Positions 1-7,962 of a stretch of DNA of 33,587 nucleotides are shown here, one piece after another. The position numbers and the translations under genes are program-made. The notes under the pieces are model-generated. The model was not told the DNA's origin. It was given only the letters and a program-made list of their open reading frames with translations, and did no database searches. Each line of letters opens with the position of its first letter. Within the stretch, counting starts at the first letter, position 1. Origin of the DNA: Luteimonas suaedae (lineage in GTDB: Bacteria > Pseudomonadota > Gammaproteobacteria > Xanthomonadales > Xanthomonadaceae); NCBI RefSeq assembly GCF_008312895.1, contig NZ_VSSP01000020.1:1-33587 (forward strand). The letters are read 5' to 3'.

Positions 1-60
1 GGAATCGGGAATCGGGAATCGGGAATCGGGAATCGGGAATCGGGAATCGGGAATCGGGAA
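1..60. repeat. GGAATCG tandem array, left arm of repeat island A
   Basis: Eight full head-to-tail copies of the 7-bp unit GGAATCG plus a partial ninth run from the window edge. An opposed, degenerate array of the complement (CGATTCCC / CGATTCTC) lies at 167-199, so the two could pair as a long stem around about 105 bp. The same architecture recurs at 14920-15143. The true left end may lie outside the window. Confidence 0.95.
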
Positions 61-98
61 AGGCTAAGGCCTCGTCGTCCAGGCGCAAATCCCCTGGC

Positions 99-137
99 GG
101 TGGGCCTTGGCCCACCATTGTCGCCCGCGATGACGCG
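99..137 (-). repeat. 39-bp palindromic repeat (GGTGGGCC family), inverted copy
   Basis: Contains the palindrome GGTGGGCC-TT-GGCCCACC at 99-116 followed by a 21-bp tail. Read on the minus strand, the whole 39 bp match 8121-8159 with three differences in the tail, so this is a dispersed repeat of defined length and not a chance hairpin. It lies between the two arms of repeat island A. Confidence 0.85.
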
Positions 138-163
138 CCCGATTCCCCACTCCCGGCTCTTCA

Positions 164-1027
164 CTATTCCCGATTCTCGATTCCCGATTCTCGAATTCCC
201 GCCAACCGCAACTGGAACAGCGTCTTGGTCACCAGCAACCGCTCCTCGATCGGCTTGAGCACCAGGTCGTTGGCGCCGTCGCGCAGCAGGCCCATCTGGT
301 TGACGCGATTCTCGTCGCCGGTCATCACCAGCACCGGCAGCCGGCGCTTGCCGTAGCCCAGTTCACCGCGAACCGCCTGCAGCAGGTCGCGCCCGCTGAG
401 TTCGCCCTTGAGATAGACATCGGTCAGCAACAGGTCGACGCCGGGCGCGTCGTCGCCGGTGCTGCGCTCGCGCAGCCAGGCCAGCGCCTCCTCGGCGCTG
501 ATCACGTGGGTGACCTGCATGCCGTGCGACTGCAGCATGCGCCGGGTCGCCAGCGCCACGGTACGGCTGTCCTCGACATAGAGCACGTGCGCATCGGGGA
601 TCGGCTCGGGCATCACGTAGCCGCGGATGAAAGTGGCCAGCGCCTGGTGGCCGTTGCCCTTGTCGAAATAATCGGTGACGTCCTCGGTGAAGCGGCGCGA
701 TTCCAGGTGCGACTGGGCATCGCCGGAGACCACGATCACCGGCACGTAACGCTGCGCCGCCGCCCATCGCACCGCCCGCGCCAGCTGCAGTCCATCGCCG
801 TCCGGCAGCACCAGTGCGGTGCTGACCAGGTCGACCGGCGCCGCCTCCAGCGCCGCACGCGCTTCGGCCAGCCCGGCGCAGGCCACGACCTCCACCGCCG
901 GCAACTGCTTGCGCAGCACGTCGCCGATCATCCGGCGCACCAGCTTCGAACCGTCCACCACCATGATCCGCGGCGAATCGCTGACCAGGTGACGGAGATC
1001 GTGCGCGTCGGTCTGTCCGTTGCCCAT
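164..1027 (-). CDS. Tandem-receiver response regulator with degenerate first receiver
   Basis: The 287-residue product consists of two CheY-like receiver (REC) domains and no output domain. REC1 (about residues 20-138) opens with VVDGS, has Ser101 and Lys123 in place, but carries Ala71 in the sequence STALVLPDGDG where the phospho-accepting Asp is expected. REC2 (about 146-275) is intact: Glu152/Asp153, phospho-acceptor Asp203, Thr236, Lys258. The start ATG at 1027 is 8 bp after the ftsX stop, so the gene appears co-transcribed with ftsE and ftsX; a frame extension upstream would lie antisense-like inside ftsX and is rejected. The last 11 residues (277-287) and the stop are encoded by the GGGAATCG-type repeat. 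Family knowledge: two-REC proteins act as phosphorelay sinks or adaptors. A link to division is inference from position only; no kinase is nearby. Confidence 0.88.
   Translation of the reverse strand: MGNGQTDAHDLRHLVSDSPRIMVVDGSKLVRRMIGDVLRKQLPAVEVVACAGLAEARAALEAAPVDLVSTALVLPDGDGLQLARAVRWAAAQRYVPVIVVSGDAQSHLESRRFTEDVTDYFDKGNGHQALATFIRGYVMPEPIPDAHVLYVEDSRTVALATRRMLQSHGMQVTHVISAEEALAWLRERSTGDDAPGVDLLLTDVYLKGELSGRDLLQAVRGELGYGKRRLPVLVMTGDENRVNQMGLLRDGANDLVLKPIEERLLVTKTLFQLRLAGIRESGIENRE
167..199. repeat. CGATTCCC/CGATTCTC array, right arm of repeat island A
   Basis: About four degenerate copies of the complement of the 1-60 unit, in opposed orientation. The array is inside the 3' end of the response-regulator gene and encodes its last 11 codons; the stop TAG follows at 166-164. 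Confidence 0.85.
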
Positions 1028-1035
1028 GGTTCCCG

Positions 1036-1986
1036 TCAGGTCTCCGTCGGCCGCGTCTGCCGCAGGAAATGCCCGGTGACCAGGCTGGCGCCGAGCCAGC
1101 CGAGCGCGGCGGCGACCAGCAGCACCGTCAACACCTGTCCCGGGCCGAACCCGGCCAGGGCGAAACCGCTGCCGTAACTCGCGGCCAGCGCCGCCACCGG
1201 CTCGCGCAGCGCCAATCCGGCGGCCGCCAGCAACACCAGTGCCAGGGCCCCGGCGACCAGCCCATACCAGGTGCCCAGGTACAGGAACGGCCGGCGGATG
1301 AACCCGTCGGTGGCGCCGAGCAGCTGCAGCACGCCGATCTCCTCGCGCCGCGACTGGATGTCCAGGCGCACGGTGTTGCCCACCACCAGCAGCGCGCCGA
1401 GCCCGAGCAGCGCCGCCAGCACCCAGACCAGGCGGCCGCCGAAGCGCAGCCAGTCGTCGAGCCGGCGGCGCCACTCGGCATCGTGCTGCACCAGGTCGGC
1501 CTCGGGCAGCTGCCGCAGCGAGGTCGCGAGCAGGGTCTCGTCGCCGGCAGGCGATACGATCAGCAGGAACGGCAGCGGGTTGTCGCCGACCGCATCGATG
1601 GCCTCGCCAAGGCCGCCGCGCTCGCGCAGTTCCTGCAGGCCCTGTTCCGGTGTGCGCAGCTCGACCGCAGCGACGTTGGCGCGGCCGCGCAATTCCTCGG
1701 CCAATGCCTGCGAACGCTCCGCCGTCACTTCCTGCTTCAGGAACACGCCGATCTCGCGCGAGGCCTGCACGCTGCCCGACAGCCGGTCCAGGTTGTCCAG
1801 CACCAGCCACAGGCCGAGCGGCAACGCCAGCGCCACCGCCATCACGCCGATCGTGAGCGCGGTGGCCCACGGCCGCCGGAACACGCGTCCAAGGCTGGAA
1901 ACGAAGCTGTACAGGTGGTGGTCGGCCCAGGTGCCGATCCGCGAGTGGGTGTCGCGCACCGTCGTGCCGTCGCGAGTCTCAGGCAT
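1036..1986 (-). CDS. ftsX: Cell division ABC transporter permease FtsX
   Basis: 316 residues with the FtsX plan: a cytoplasmic N-terminus, TM1 about 41-64, a periplasmic domain about 65-183, then TM2 about 184-204, TM3 about 236-259 and TM4 about 283-305. The segment RREEIGVLQLLGAT between TM2 and TM3 is the usual cytoplasmic coupling loop of the family. FtsX with FtsE forms an inner-membrane complex that does not transport but drives periplasmic murein hydrolase activation at the septum. The start ATG at 1986 lies within the 3' end of ftsE; the overlap is the 8-nt ATGCCTGA, pointing to translational coupling. Normal length for the family. Confidence 0.96.
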   Translation of the reverse strand: MPETRDGTTVRDTHSRIGTWADHHLYSFVSSLGRVFRRPWATALTIGVMAVALALPLGLWLVLDNLDRLSGSVQASREIGVFLKQEVTAERSQALAEELRGRANVAAVELRTPEQGLQELRERGGLGEAIDAVGDNPLPFLLIVSPAGDETLLATSLRQLPEADLVQHDAEWRRRLDDWLRFGGRLVWVLAALLGLGALLVVGNTVRLDIQSRREEIGVLQLLGATDGFIRRPFLYLGTWYGLVAGALALVLLAAAGLALREPVAALAASYGSGFALAGFGPGQVLTVLLVAAALGWLGASLVTGHFLRQTRPTET

Positions 1987-2668
1987 CGGCCAGGTCCTCC
2001 GGTGCGATGTCGTCGGCCAGGCGGCCGTGATCGAGCACCAGCACGCGCTTCTTCATGCGCTTGACCAGCGCCAGGTCATGGCTGGCGACCAGCACGCTGG
2101 TGCCGCGTCCGGGCAGCTCCGCGAACAGCGCCATGATCTCGGCCGACAGGGTCGGATCGAGATTGCCGGTGGGCTCGTCGGCCACCAGCAGCCGCGGCTC
2201 ACCGACGATGGCGCGGGCGATGCCGACGCGCTGCTGCTCGCCGGCCGACAACTGGGTGGGCAGCGCGCGTTCGCGCGCGTCCAGGCCCAGCCGCTCGAGC
2301 ACGCCGCGCACGCGCTTGCCGATCTCGCCGCGGCGCATGCCGCGCAGGATCAGCGGCAGAGCGACGTTCTCGTAGACGCTGCGATCAGTGAGCAGACGAT
2401 GGTCCTGGAACACCACGCCGATCTCGCGGCGGTGCATCGCCACCCGGCGTCCGCGCACCCGCAGCAGGTTGCGCTCGGCGAACAGCACCGCGCCGCGGCT
2501 CGGCCGTTCGGCCAAGTGCACCAGCTTCAGCAGCGTGCTCTTGCCGGCACCGGAATGACCGGTGATGAACAGCATCTCGCCGGCGGCGACGTCGAAGCTG
2601 AGCTCGGACAGGGCGACGTGCCCGCCGGGATATTGCTTGCTGACGCTGTCGAAGCGGAGAACGCTCAT
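1979..2668 (-). CDS. ftsE: Cell division ATP-binding protein FtsE
   Basis: 229-residue ABC ATPase, the cytoplasmic partner of FtsX. Visible motifs: Walker A GHSGAGKST (37-45), Q-loop in VVFQDHRLL (about 86-93), signature LSAGEQQ (140-146), Walker B LLVADEP (160-166), H-loop His197. The frame is open for 37 more codons upstream, but MSVLRFDSVSKQYPGG at 2668 matches the normal FtsE start and the upstream residues are basic and unstructured, so the shorter form is chosen. First gene of the ftsE-ftsX-response regulator operon. The 274-bp region upstream holds its promoter and a REP pair. Confidence 0.96.
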   Translation of the reverse strand: MSVLRFDSVSKQYPGGHVALSELSFDVAAGEMLFITGHSGAGKSTLLKLVHLAERPSRGAVLFAERNLLRVRGRRVAMHRREIGVVFQDHRLLTDRSVYENVALPLILRGMRRGEIGKRVRGVLERLGLDARERALPTQLSAGEQQRVGIARAIVGEPRLLVADEPTGNLDPTLSAEIMALFAELPGRGTSVLVASHDLALVKRMKKRVLVLDHGRLADDIAPEDLADA

Positions 2669-2839
2669 GCGGCGGGACCGGAGATCGCGAGACGATGGCC
2701 GCCAGAGCTTAGCGGACTTCGCCGACGGCAGCTGACGCGGGGCGGAAAGCCGCAGCGATTCGCGCGCTTTTTGCGGCACGGGACCGACGGCAGGTCTGTG
2801 GCAGCCGGTCGAAGCACGAACGGCGCTTACTCGAGCCTC

Positions 2840-2922
2840 GTCATTCCCGCGAAGGCGGGAATCTAGGGACTTTGATATTCAACGGTTTACTGTCCATGGA
2901 TCCCCGCCTTCGCGGGGATGAC
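2840..2922. repeat. REP pair (BIME-like) of CCCGC/GCGGG hairpins
   Basis: Two opposed 24-bp units at 2840-2863 and 2899-2922. Each folds on itself (8-bp stem ATTCCCGC-GAAG-GCGGGAAT, and ATCCCCGC-CTTC-GCGGGGAT), and the two units are inverted copies of each other. Their two differences are compensatory within each stem. This CCCGCGAAGGCGGG palindrome is common in Xanthomonadaceae intergenic DNA. It lies between the ftsE promoter side and the rhlB 3' end, 20 bp beyond the rhlB stop, so it may also protect the rhlB transcript end. Confidence 0.92.
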
Positions 2923-2942
2923 AGCCATGATGCTGGCCTTCC

Positions 2943-4700
2943 TCAGTGCTGCGAGTTCGGCGCCCGCCTGACCAGCTTCTTCAGCCCGCGGCCGATGCGC
3001 GACAGCAGCGAAGGTTCGGCCGGCGCCGCTGCCGGTTTGGCCGGCGGGCGCGACGCGGACCTGAACTCGGTGGCGGGTTTCGGCTTGCCCGCGGGCACTT
3101 CTGCCTTGGCGCCGTTGCGCGGTGCCGTAGCCCCCTGCGCGCCGCCCTCGCCACCCTCGACGCGGCGGCCGCCACGCCGGCGGCGGGGCTTGCGCGCGGG
3201 ACGCGCTTCGCCTTCCGCGCCGGCAGCGGCCTGCGGCGGGGATGACGGCGGCGGCGCGGCCGCCTTCACCTCGTCGGCGGCAGGCGCCGGACGGGCACTT
3301 GGTGCGGCGGTGGCACCGCTCGCACTACCGCGACCGCGACCGCCGGCCGGCTTGCCTGCACGTCCACCCTCGCTACCGCGACCGCCAGCGCGCGGGCCGG
3401 ACCGGCCGCCGCCGCGGCGCGCGTCGTCTGCGGCGCGTTGTTCACGCGCCTCGCGGAAGATCTCGCCGATGCTCTCGCCATCCTCCGGCTGCGGCTCGAC
3501 GCCCTCGCGCGGCTTGCGTGGCAGCGCCTGCAGCAGCTCCGGCGTGACCGCCTCGACCGGGATCTTCTGCTCGATGAATGCCTCGATGTCCGGCAGGCCC
3601 TGGGCGTAGATCTCGCAGGCGAAGCTGATCGCATCGCCCTCGGCGCCCAGGCGCGCGGTCCGGCCGATGCGATGCACGTAGTCCTCGGCATCGAACGGCA
3701 GGTCGTAGTTGTAGACGTGCGAGACGCCGTCGATGTGCAGGCCGCGGGCGGCGACGTCGGTGGCGACCAGCAGCTCGAGCTGGCCGGCCTGGAACTTCTT
3801 CAGCAGGCTTTCGCGCTTCTTCTGCGGCACGTCGCCGGACAGCACGCCGACCCTGTAGCCGCCGCGCTCGAGCGCCCGCGCCACCCGCTCCACCCAGGCC
3901 TTGGTGTTGACGAACACCATCGTGCGTGCGCCCTCCGACCGCGACAGCAGGCCGAGCAGCAGCGGGATCTTCTCCTCGTTGGCCGGGAAGAACACCTTCT
4001 GCCGCACCTTGGCCGCGGTGATGAACTCGGTCTCGACCACGACCTTCTCGGGCTCGTTCATGTGCTCGTAGGCGAGCTCGAGCACGCGGTGGCTCAGCGT
4101 CGCCGAGAACAGCAGCGTCTGCCGCTCGGTGCGGATCGGCATGCGCCGCAGCAGGAAGCGGATGTCCTTGATGAAGCCGAGGTCGAACATGCGGTCGGCC
4201 TCGTCCAGCACGCACATCTCGCAGGCGTGCAGGCTCACCACCTTGTGCTGCTTGACGTAGTCGATCAGGCGCCCCGGGGTGGCGATGATCACGTCGGCGC
4301 CTTCCTGCAGCAGCTGGCGCTGCTTGTCGTAGTCGACGCCGCCGTAGACCAGGGCGAACTTGAGGCCGAGGTCGGAGGCGAACTTCACCGCGTCCTTGTG
4401 GATCTGGATCGCCAGTTCGCGGGTCGGCGCCAGGATCAGCGCGCGCGGGTCCTCGGCCTTGCGTTCAGCCAGCGCCGGCTGCGACAGCAGGCGGTTGACC
4501 ACCGCGACCAGGAACGCCAGCGTCTTGCCGGTGCCGGTCTGGGCCTGGCCGGCGACGTCGCGCCCGGACAGGGCCAGCGGCAGGGTCAAGGCCTGGATCG
4601 GTGTACAGCGGAGGAATCCGGCGGCTTCGATGCCGGCGAGCAGCTGCGGCTGCAGCTCGAACTCGGAGAAGGGGATATCGGTCAGTGGTTTGTCTGTCAT
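2943..4700 (-). CDS. rhlB: DEAD-box ATP-dependent RNA helicase RhlB
   Basis: 585 residues. Helicase core about 1-395: Q-motif region about 11-36, Walker A AQTGTGKT (53-60), motif Ia APTREL (91-96), TPGR (141-144), DEAD (166-169), SAT (199-201), ATDVAARG (313-320), HRIGRTAR (343-350). The adjacency to trxA and rho is the classical gammaproteobacterial rhlB-trxA-rho neighbourhood and supports RhlB over other DEAD-box paralogues. RhlB unwinds RNA for RNase E in the degradosome. Residues about 400-585 form a long low-complexity tail rich in Arg, Gly, Ala and Pro, with RGG-like stretches and polybasic runs near 500-515, far longer than in E. coli (421 aa in total) but usual in xanthomonads. Starts at ATG 4700, divergent from trxA. 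Confidence 0.95.
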   Translation of the reverse strand: MTDKPLTDIPFSEFELQPQLLAGIEAAGFLRCTPIQALTLPLALSGRDVAGQAQTGTGKTLAFLVAVVNRLLSQPALAERKAEDPRALILAPTRELAIQIHKDAVKFASDLGLKFALVYGGVDYDKQRQLLQEGADVIIATPGRLIDYVKQHKVVSLHACEMCVLDEADRMFDLGFIKDIRFLLRRMPIRTERQTLLFSATLSHRVLELAYEHMNEPEKVVVETEFITAAKVRQKVFFPANEEKIPLLLGLLSRSEGARTMVFVNTKAWVERVARALERGGYRVGVLSGDVPQKKRESLLKKFQAGQLELLVATDVAARGLHIDGVSHVYNYDLPFDAEDYVHRIGRTARLGAEGDAISFACEIYAQGLPDIEAFIEQKIPVEAVTPELLQALPRKPREGVEPQPEDGESIGEIFREAREQRAADDARRGGGRSGPRAGGRGSEGGRAGKPAGGRGRGSASGATAAPSARPAPAADEVKAAAPPPSSPPQAAAGAEGEARPARKPRRRRGGRRVEGGEGGAQGATAPRNGAKAEVPAGKPKPATEFRSASRPPAKPAAAPAEPSLLSRIGRGLKKLVRRAPNSQH

Positions 4701-4888
4701 GCCTGGAATTGTCTGTGCGGCGGGGCGCGGTTGCGCAGGGGGCGACCGCGTCGCAGACTGCCGAACCGTGAATAGAAGGCTGTGCGGACCCGGGGGTCGG
4801 CCCTTGATCCAGCCTGATAACGCCCCAGTTTAACAGCACAACGCCGCCCCGCCCGTCACGGCAGGCGGCCCGATCCCAGGAGAACTCC
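4701..4888. promoter_or_regulatory. Divergent rhlB/trxA promoter region
   Basis: 188 bp without a gene. It must carry the rhlB promoter (minus) and the trxA promoter (plus). On the trxA side an AT-richer patch (about 4815-4835, containing GATAACG and TTTAAC) is the best promoter candidate, and AGGAGA at 4878-4883 is the trxA ribosome binding site. I see no convincing consensus -35/-10 pair. Confidence 0.4.
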
Positions 4889-5215
4889 GTGAACGACAAG
4901 GTCATCCATGCCGGCGACAGCGATTTCGACGCCACCGTGCTGCAGTCCGAAGAGCCGGTGCTGGTCGATTTCTGGGCCCCCTGGTGCGGACCGTGCAAGA
5001 TGATCGCCCCGGCGCTGGACGAGCTTGCCGAGAGCTATGCCGGCCGCGCCAAGGTGGTCAAGGTCGATATCGACCAGAATCAGAGCATCGCGATGAAGTA
5101 CCACGTGCGCTCGATCCCGATGCTGCTGCTGTTCAAGGGCGGCCAGGTGCAGGCGACCCAGATCGGCGCGGTCGGCAAGGCGCAGCTGTCGCAGATGCTC
5201 GACAAGGCGCTCTGA
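4889..5215 (+). CDS. trxA: Thioredoxin 1
   Basis: 108 residues, the exact size of E. coli TrxA. Active site WCGPC with Cys33 and Cys36, conserved Asp27 buried below it (VDFWAPW), cis-Pro at Pro77 (RSIPMLL), and the C-terminal Gly-rich region. Cytoplasmic dithiol reductant for ribonucleotide reductase, methionine sulfoxide reductases and PAPS reductase. Start is GTG at 4889, set by AGGAGA at 4878-4883 and by family length. Sits between rhlB (divergent) and rho (same strand, 238 bp downstream). Confidence 0.97.
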   Translation: MNDKVIHAGDSDFDATVLQSEEPVLVDFWAPWCGPCKMIAPALDELAESYAGRAKVVKVDIDQNQSIAMKYHVRSIPMLLLFKGGQVQATQIGAVGKAQLSQMLDKAL

Positions 5216-5453
5216 GCGCCGTCCACCCGCGCGGCGCGATGCCGCGCGATCGGCTTGCCTAGCCGCCGCAGGCGCCCTGCCGCATGCGGCGGCAACCTTA
5301 ACGGCCACGCACGATGGCTTGCCGCGGACGTAAGGCGGTGCTAGCGTTGTTCCATCCGGCGCGGAAGCCAGCGCCGCACCCCGTCTGAAGATCACCCTTC
5401 CCAACCCTCCGCCCGCGTCCGCGGGCGCTCGCAGCTAGCGAGGATTTCACACC
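5216..5453. promoter_or_regulatory. trxA-rho intergenic / rho leader
   Basis: 238 bp without a gene. An 8-bp stem with 5-nt loop at 5228-5248 (CGCGCGGC-GCGAT-GCCGCGCG) starts 12 bp after the trxA stop and may end the trxA mRNA, though it has no T tract. A 6-bp stem GCCCGC-GTCC-GCGGGC at 5411-5426 lies just before the rho ribosome binding site (GCGAGG, 5438-5443). In enterobacteria rho is autoregulated by termination in its leader; a similar role here is inference. Confidence 0.4.
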
Positions 5454-7211
5454 TTGTCCGACAACACTCCCGATTCCGGCGAAACCGCCGAGAAGCGCGT
5501 GCGCAAGCCGCGCGTCACCAAGACCGCCAAGGTCGCCAAGACCGCCCCGGCCGATGCGCCGGCGCCTGCGGCGCCCCCGGCACCGACACCGCCGGCCGAC
5601 GCGCCGGCCCCGGCCGCCAGGCAGGCGCCCGCGCCCGCGTCCGCACCTGCGTCTCCCGCGCCCGCCGCGCCTCCTCCTGCACCTGCCGCGGATGCCTCCG
5701 GCGGCGATGGCGGCAACGAGCAGTCGCGCGAATCGCGGGAGCAGCGCGAACAGCGCGAGGGCGCCCGCCAGGGCAACCGCCGCGATCGTTTCCGCAACCG
5801 CCGCGAACGCGGCAGCGGTGGCGGTGGCGGTGGTGGCGAACGCGGCGGTGGTGGTGGTGGCGGCCGCGGCCGCGACGATGGCCTGCCGCAGGACGGCGGC
5901 GACCAGGGCCAGCGCCTGCCACCGCCGAACATTCCCGAAGACTTCCCGCAGTACACGCTCAGCGACCTGAAGCGGATGCCGGCGCAGAAGCTGATGGATA
6001 TCGCCGAGCAGCTCAACATCCACGATGGCGTCGCCCGCGCCCGCAAGCAGGACGTGATCTTCAACCTGCTCAAGGTGCTGACCCGCCACGGCGAGGGCGT
6101 GGTCGCCGATGGCGTGCTGGAGATCCTGCCCGACGGCTTCGGCTTCCTGCGCGCCGCCGAGGCTTCGTATCTCGCCGGTCCCGACGACGTCTACATCTCG
6201 CCCAGCCAGATCCGCCGCTTCAACCTGCGCACCGGCGACCATCTCTCCGGCCGCATCCGCTGGCCCAAGGACGGCGAACGCTACTTCGCGCTGAGCGTGG
6301 TCGACACCATCAACGGCGAGCCGCTGGAGGCCAGCAAGGGCAAGGTGCTGTTCGAGAACCTGACCCCGCTGTTCCCGCGCAAGCGCTTCAAGCTCGAGCG
6401 CGGCGACGGTTCCACCGAGGACATCGCCGGCCGCATCCTCGACCTGATGGCGCCGCAGGGCAAGGGCCAGCGCGCCCTGATCGTCTCGCCGCCCAAGGCG
6501 GGCAAGACGATGATGATGCAGCAGATCGCCACCGCCATCACCACCAACCACCCCGACGTGCACATGATCGTGCTGCTCATCGACGAGCGGCCCGAGGAAG
6601 TCACCGAAATGCAGCGCACCGTGCGCGGCGAGGTTATCTCCTCGACCTTCGACGAGCCGGCCGCGCGCCACGTGCAGGTCGCTGAGATGGTGATCGAGCG
6701 CGCCAAGCGTCTGGTCGAGCACAAGCGCGACGTGGTGATCCTGCTCGACTCGATCACCCGCCTCGCCCGCGCCTACAACAACGTCGTCCCCAGCTCCGGC
6801 AAGGTGCTGACCGGCGGCGTCGATGCCAACGCCCTGCACCGGCCGAAGCGCTTCTTCGGCGCCGCGCGCAACGTCGAGGAAGGCGGCTCGCTGACGATCA
6901 TCGCCACCGCGCTGGTCGACACCGGCAGCGCGATGGACAAGGTGATCTACGAGGAGTTCAAGGGCACCGGCAACTCGGAAGTGCACCTGGACCGCCGCAT
7001 CACCGAGAAGCGCGTGTACCCGGCGATCAACGTCAACCAGTCCGGCACCCGCCGCGAGGACTACCTGATCGAGCCGGAAATGCTGCAGAAGATCTGGATC
7101 CTGCGCAAGCTGCTGCATCCGATGGACGAGATCGCGGCGATGGAATTCCTGCTCGACAAGATGAAGACCACCAAGTCCAACGACGAGTTCTTCGCCTCGA
7201 TGCGGCGCTGA
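5454..7211 (+). CDS. rho: Transcription termination factor Rho with long disordered N-terminal insert
   Basis: 585 residues against 419 in E. coli. The first ~165 residues are a low-complexity extension: Lys/Arg-rich (about 12-30), Ala/Pro-rich (31-82), Arg/Glu-rich (91-118), Gly-rich runs (121-140). The normal Rho N-terminal fold begins about 166 ([23 protein letters not shown] is at about 165-187). The primary RNA site contains RNP1-like DGFGFLR (227-233). Walker A PPKAGKT (346-352), Walker B DVVILLD (426-432), Q-loop/secondary RNA site [15 protein letters not shown] (453-467). A homohexameric RNA translocase that ends transcription. The start is TTG at 5454, placed by GCGAGG at 5438-5443; there is no in-frame ATG before the conserved domain at a sensible place. 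Followed by an intrinsic terminator. Confidence 0.97.
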   Translation: MSDNTPDSGETAEKRVRKPRVTKTAKVAKTAPADAPAPAAPPAPTPPADAPAPAARQAPAPASAPASPAPAAPPPAPAADASGGDGGNEQSRESREQREQREGARQGNRRDRFRNRRERGSGGGGGGGERGGGGGGGRGRDDGLPQDGGDQGQRLPPPNIPEDFPQYTLSDLKRMPAQKLMDIAEQLNIHDGVARARKQDVIFNLLKVLTRHGEGVVADGVLEILPDGFGFLRAAEASYLAGPDDVYISPSQIRRFNLRTGDHLSGRIRWPKDGERYFALSVVDTINGEPLEASKGKVLFENLTPLFPRKRFKLERGDGSTEDIAGRILDLMAPQGKGQRALIVSPPKAGKTMMMQQIATAITTNHPDVHMIVLLIDERPEEVTEMQRTVRGEVISSTFDEPAARHVQVAEMVIERAKRLVEHKRDVVILLDSITRLARAYNNVVPSSGKVLTGGVDANALHRPKRFFGAARNVEEGGSLTIIATALVDTGSAMDKVIYEEFKGTGNSEVHLDRRITEKRVYPAINVNQSGTRREDYLIEPEMLQKIWILRKLLHPMDEIAAMEFLLDKMKTTKSNDEFFASMRR

Positions 7212-7233
7212 GGCGCGATCGACGGCACCCTGG

Positions 7234-7260
7234 AAAAGCCCCGCATCGCGGGGCTTTTTT
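7234..7260 (+). terminator. Intrinsic terminator of rho
   Basis: Starts 23 bp after the rho stop. AAAA, then stem GCCCCGC (7238-7244), loop ATC, stem GCGGGGC (7248-7254), then six T residues. The A and T runs extend the stem, so it could also work on the opposite strand. The clearest factor-independent terminator in the window. Confidence 0.96.
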
Positions 7261-7428
7261 CGTGCACGATCGCATCCATCGGCGGCGGACGGTCGTGCGA
7301 TGCGAGCTGGACGTGCCGCATCGCCGCCGGCGGGACCGCCCCGCCGGACGCTCCACCCGATGACGCGCTAAGATTCCAGTGCCGGGCACGGGGCGCGCAC
7401 CGGCGATCCACACCTCGATCCGGGAATC

Positions 7429-7962
7429 ATGGTCAATGCTGTCGCCACGTTTCTCGCCCAGGCCGATCGGCGCATGGCCCGGCTGGTCGATCTGCTCGAC
7501 CGCGCCGACTTGCCGGTGGAGGTCGCATGGACGCTATGCGAATTCGCCGGAAAGGAACTGGAGCTGATGGACTGCGTCGTCTATCTGCTCGACCGCGACG
7601 GCAGCACATTGCTCCAGCAAGCCGCCTGGGGACCGAAGCGCGCCGCCGACCGGGTGCTGGAATCGCGGATCCGGTTGAATCTGGGCCAGGGCATCGTCGG
7701 CCGATGCGCGCAACTGCAGCTGCCGCAGCGTACGGCGGATGCGCGGCGCGATTGCCGCTATGTGGTCGACGACCAGTTCAATCTGTCGGAACTGGCGGTG
7801 CCGATCTGCATCGACGGCGCGCTGTTCGGCGTGCTCGACAGCGAACATCCGGACGCGGGCTATTACCACCTGGCGCACGAGCATGCGCTGTACGCGATCG
7901 CCGAGCGCGGCGCGATCCGCCTGCGCGCGCTGGCGCAATCGCAAGACCCACCATCGGCCTGA
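7429..7962 (+). CDS. GAF-domain protein
   Basis: 177 residues, a single GAF domain (about 25-165) and nothing else. The GAF hallmarks are LGQGIVGRC (85-93), the short acidic stretch RTADARRDCRYV (101-112) and ELAVPICIDGALFGVLDSEHPD (121-142). Five Cys are present (37, 49, 93, 109, 127) but not in the spacing I would need to call a free methionine-R-sulfoxide reductase. GAF domains bind small ligands or cyclic nucleotides, or dimerise. Stand-alone GAF proteins often serve a kinase or cyclase elsewhere. Start ATG 7429; the ribosome site is weak (GGGAATC). A TAAGAT at 7369-7374 is a possible -10. Separated from rho by the terminator, so transcribed alone. Ligand unknown. Confidence 0.8.
   Translation: MVNAVATFLAQADRRMARLVDLLDRADLPVEVAWTLCEFAGKELELMDCVVYLLDRDGSTLLQQAAWGPKRAADRVLESRIRLNLGQGIVGRCAQLQLPQRTADARRDCRYVVDDQFNLSELAVPICIDGALFGVLDSEHPDAGYYHLAHEHALYAIAERGAIRLRALAQSQDPPSA

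Noticed and set aside
1..199. CRISPR-like array
   Set aside because: The units are 7 bp, contiguous, with no spacers; no cas genes in the window.
1028..1870. Long upstream open extension of the response-regulator frame through ftsX
   Set aside because: The extension is Arg/Ala/Gly-rich low-complexity translation of the ftsX coding sequence in another frame; the conserved receiver begins after ATG 1027.
7429..7962. Free methionine-R-sulfoxide reductase
   Set aside because: A single GAF domain of similar size, but the Cys positions (37, 49, 93, 109, 127) and flanks do not give the recognisable catalytic pattern; left as GAF-domain protein.
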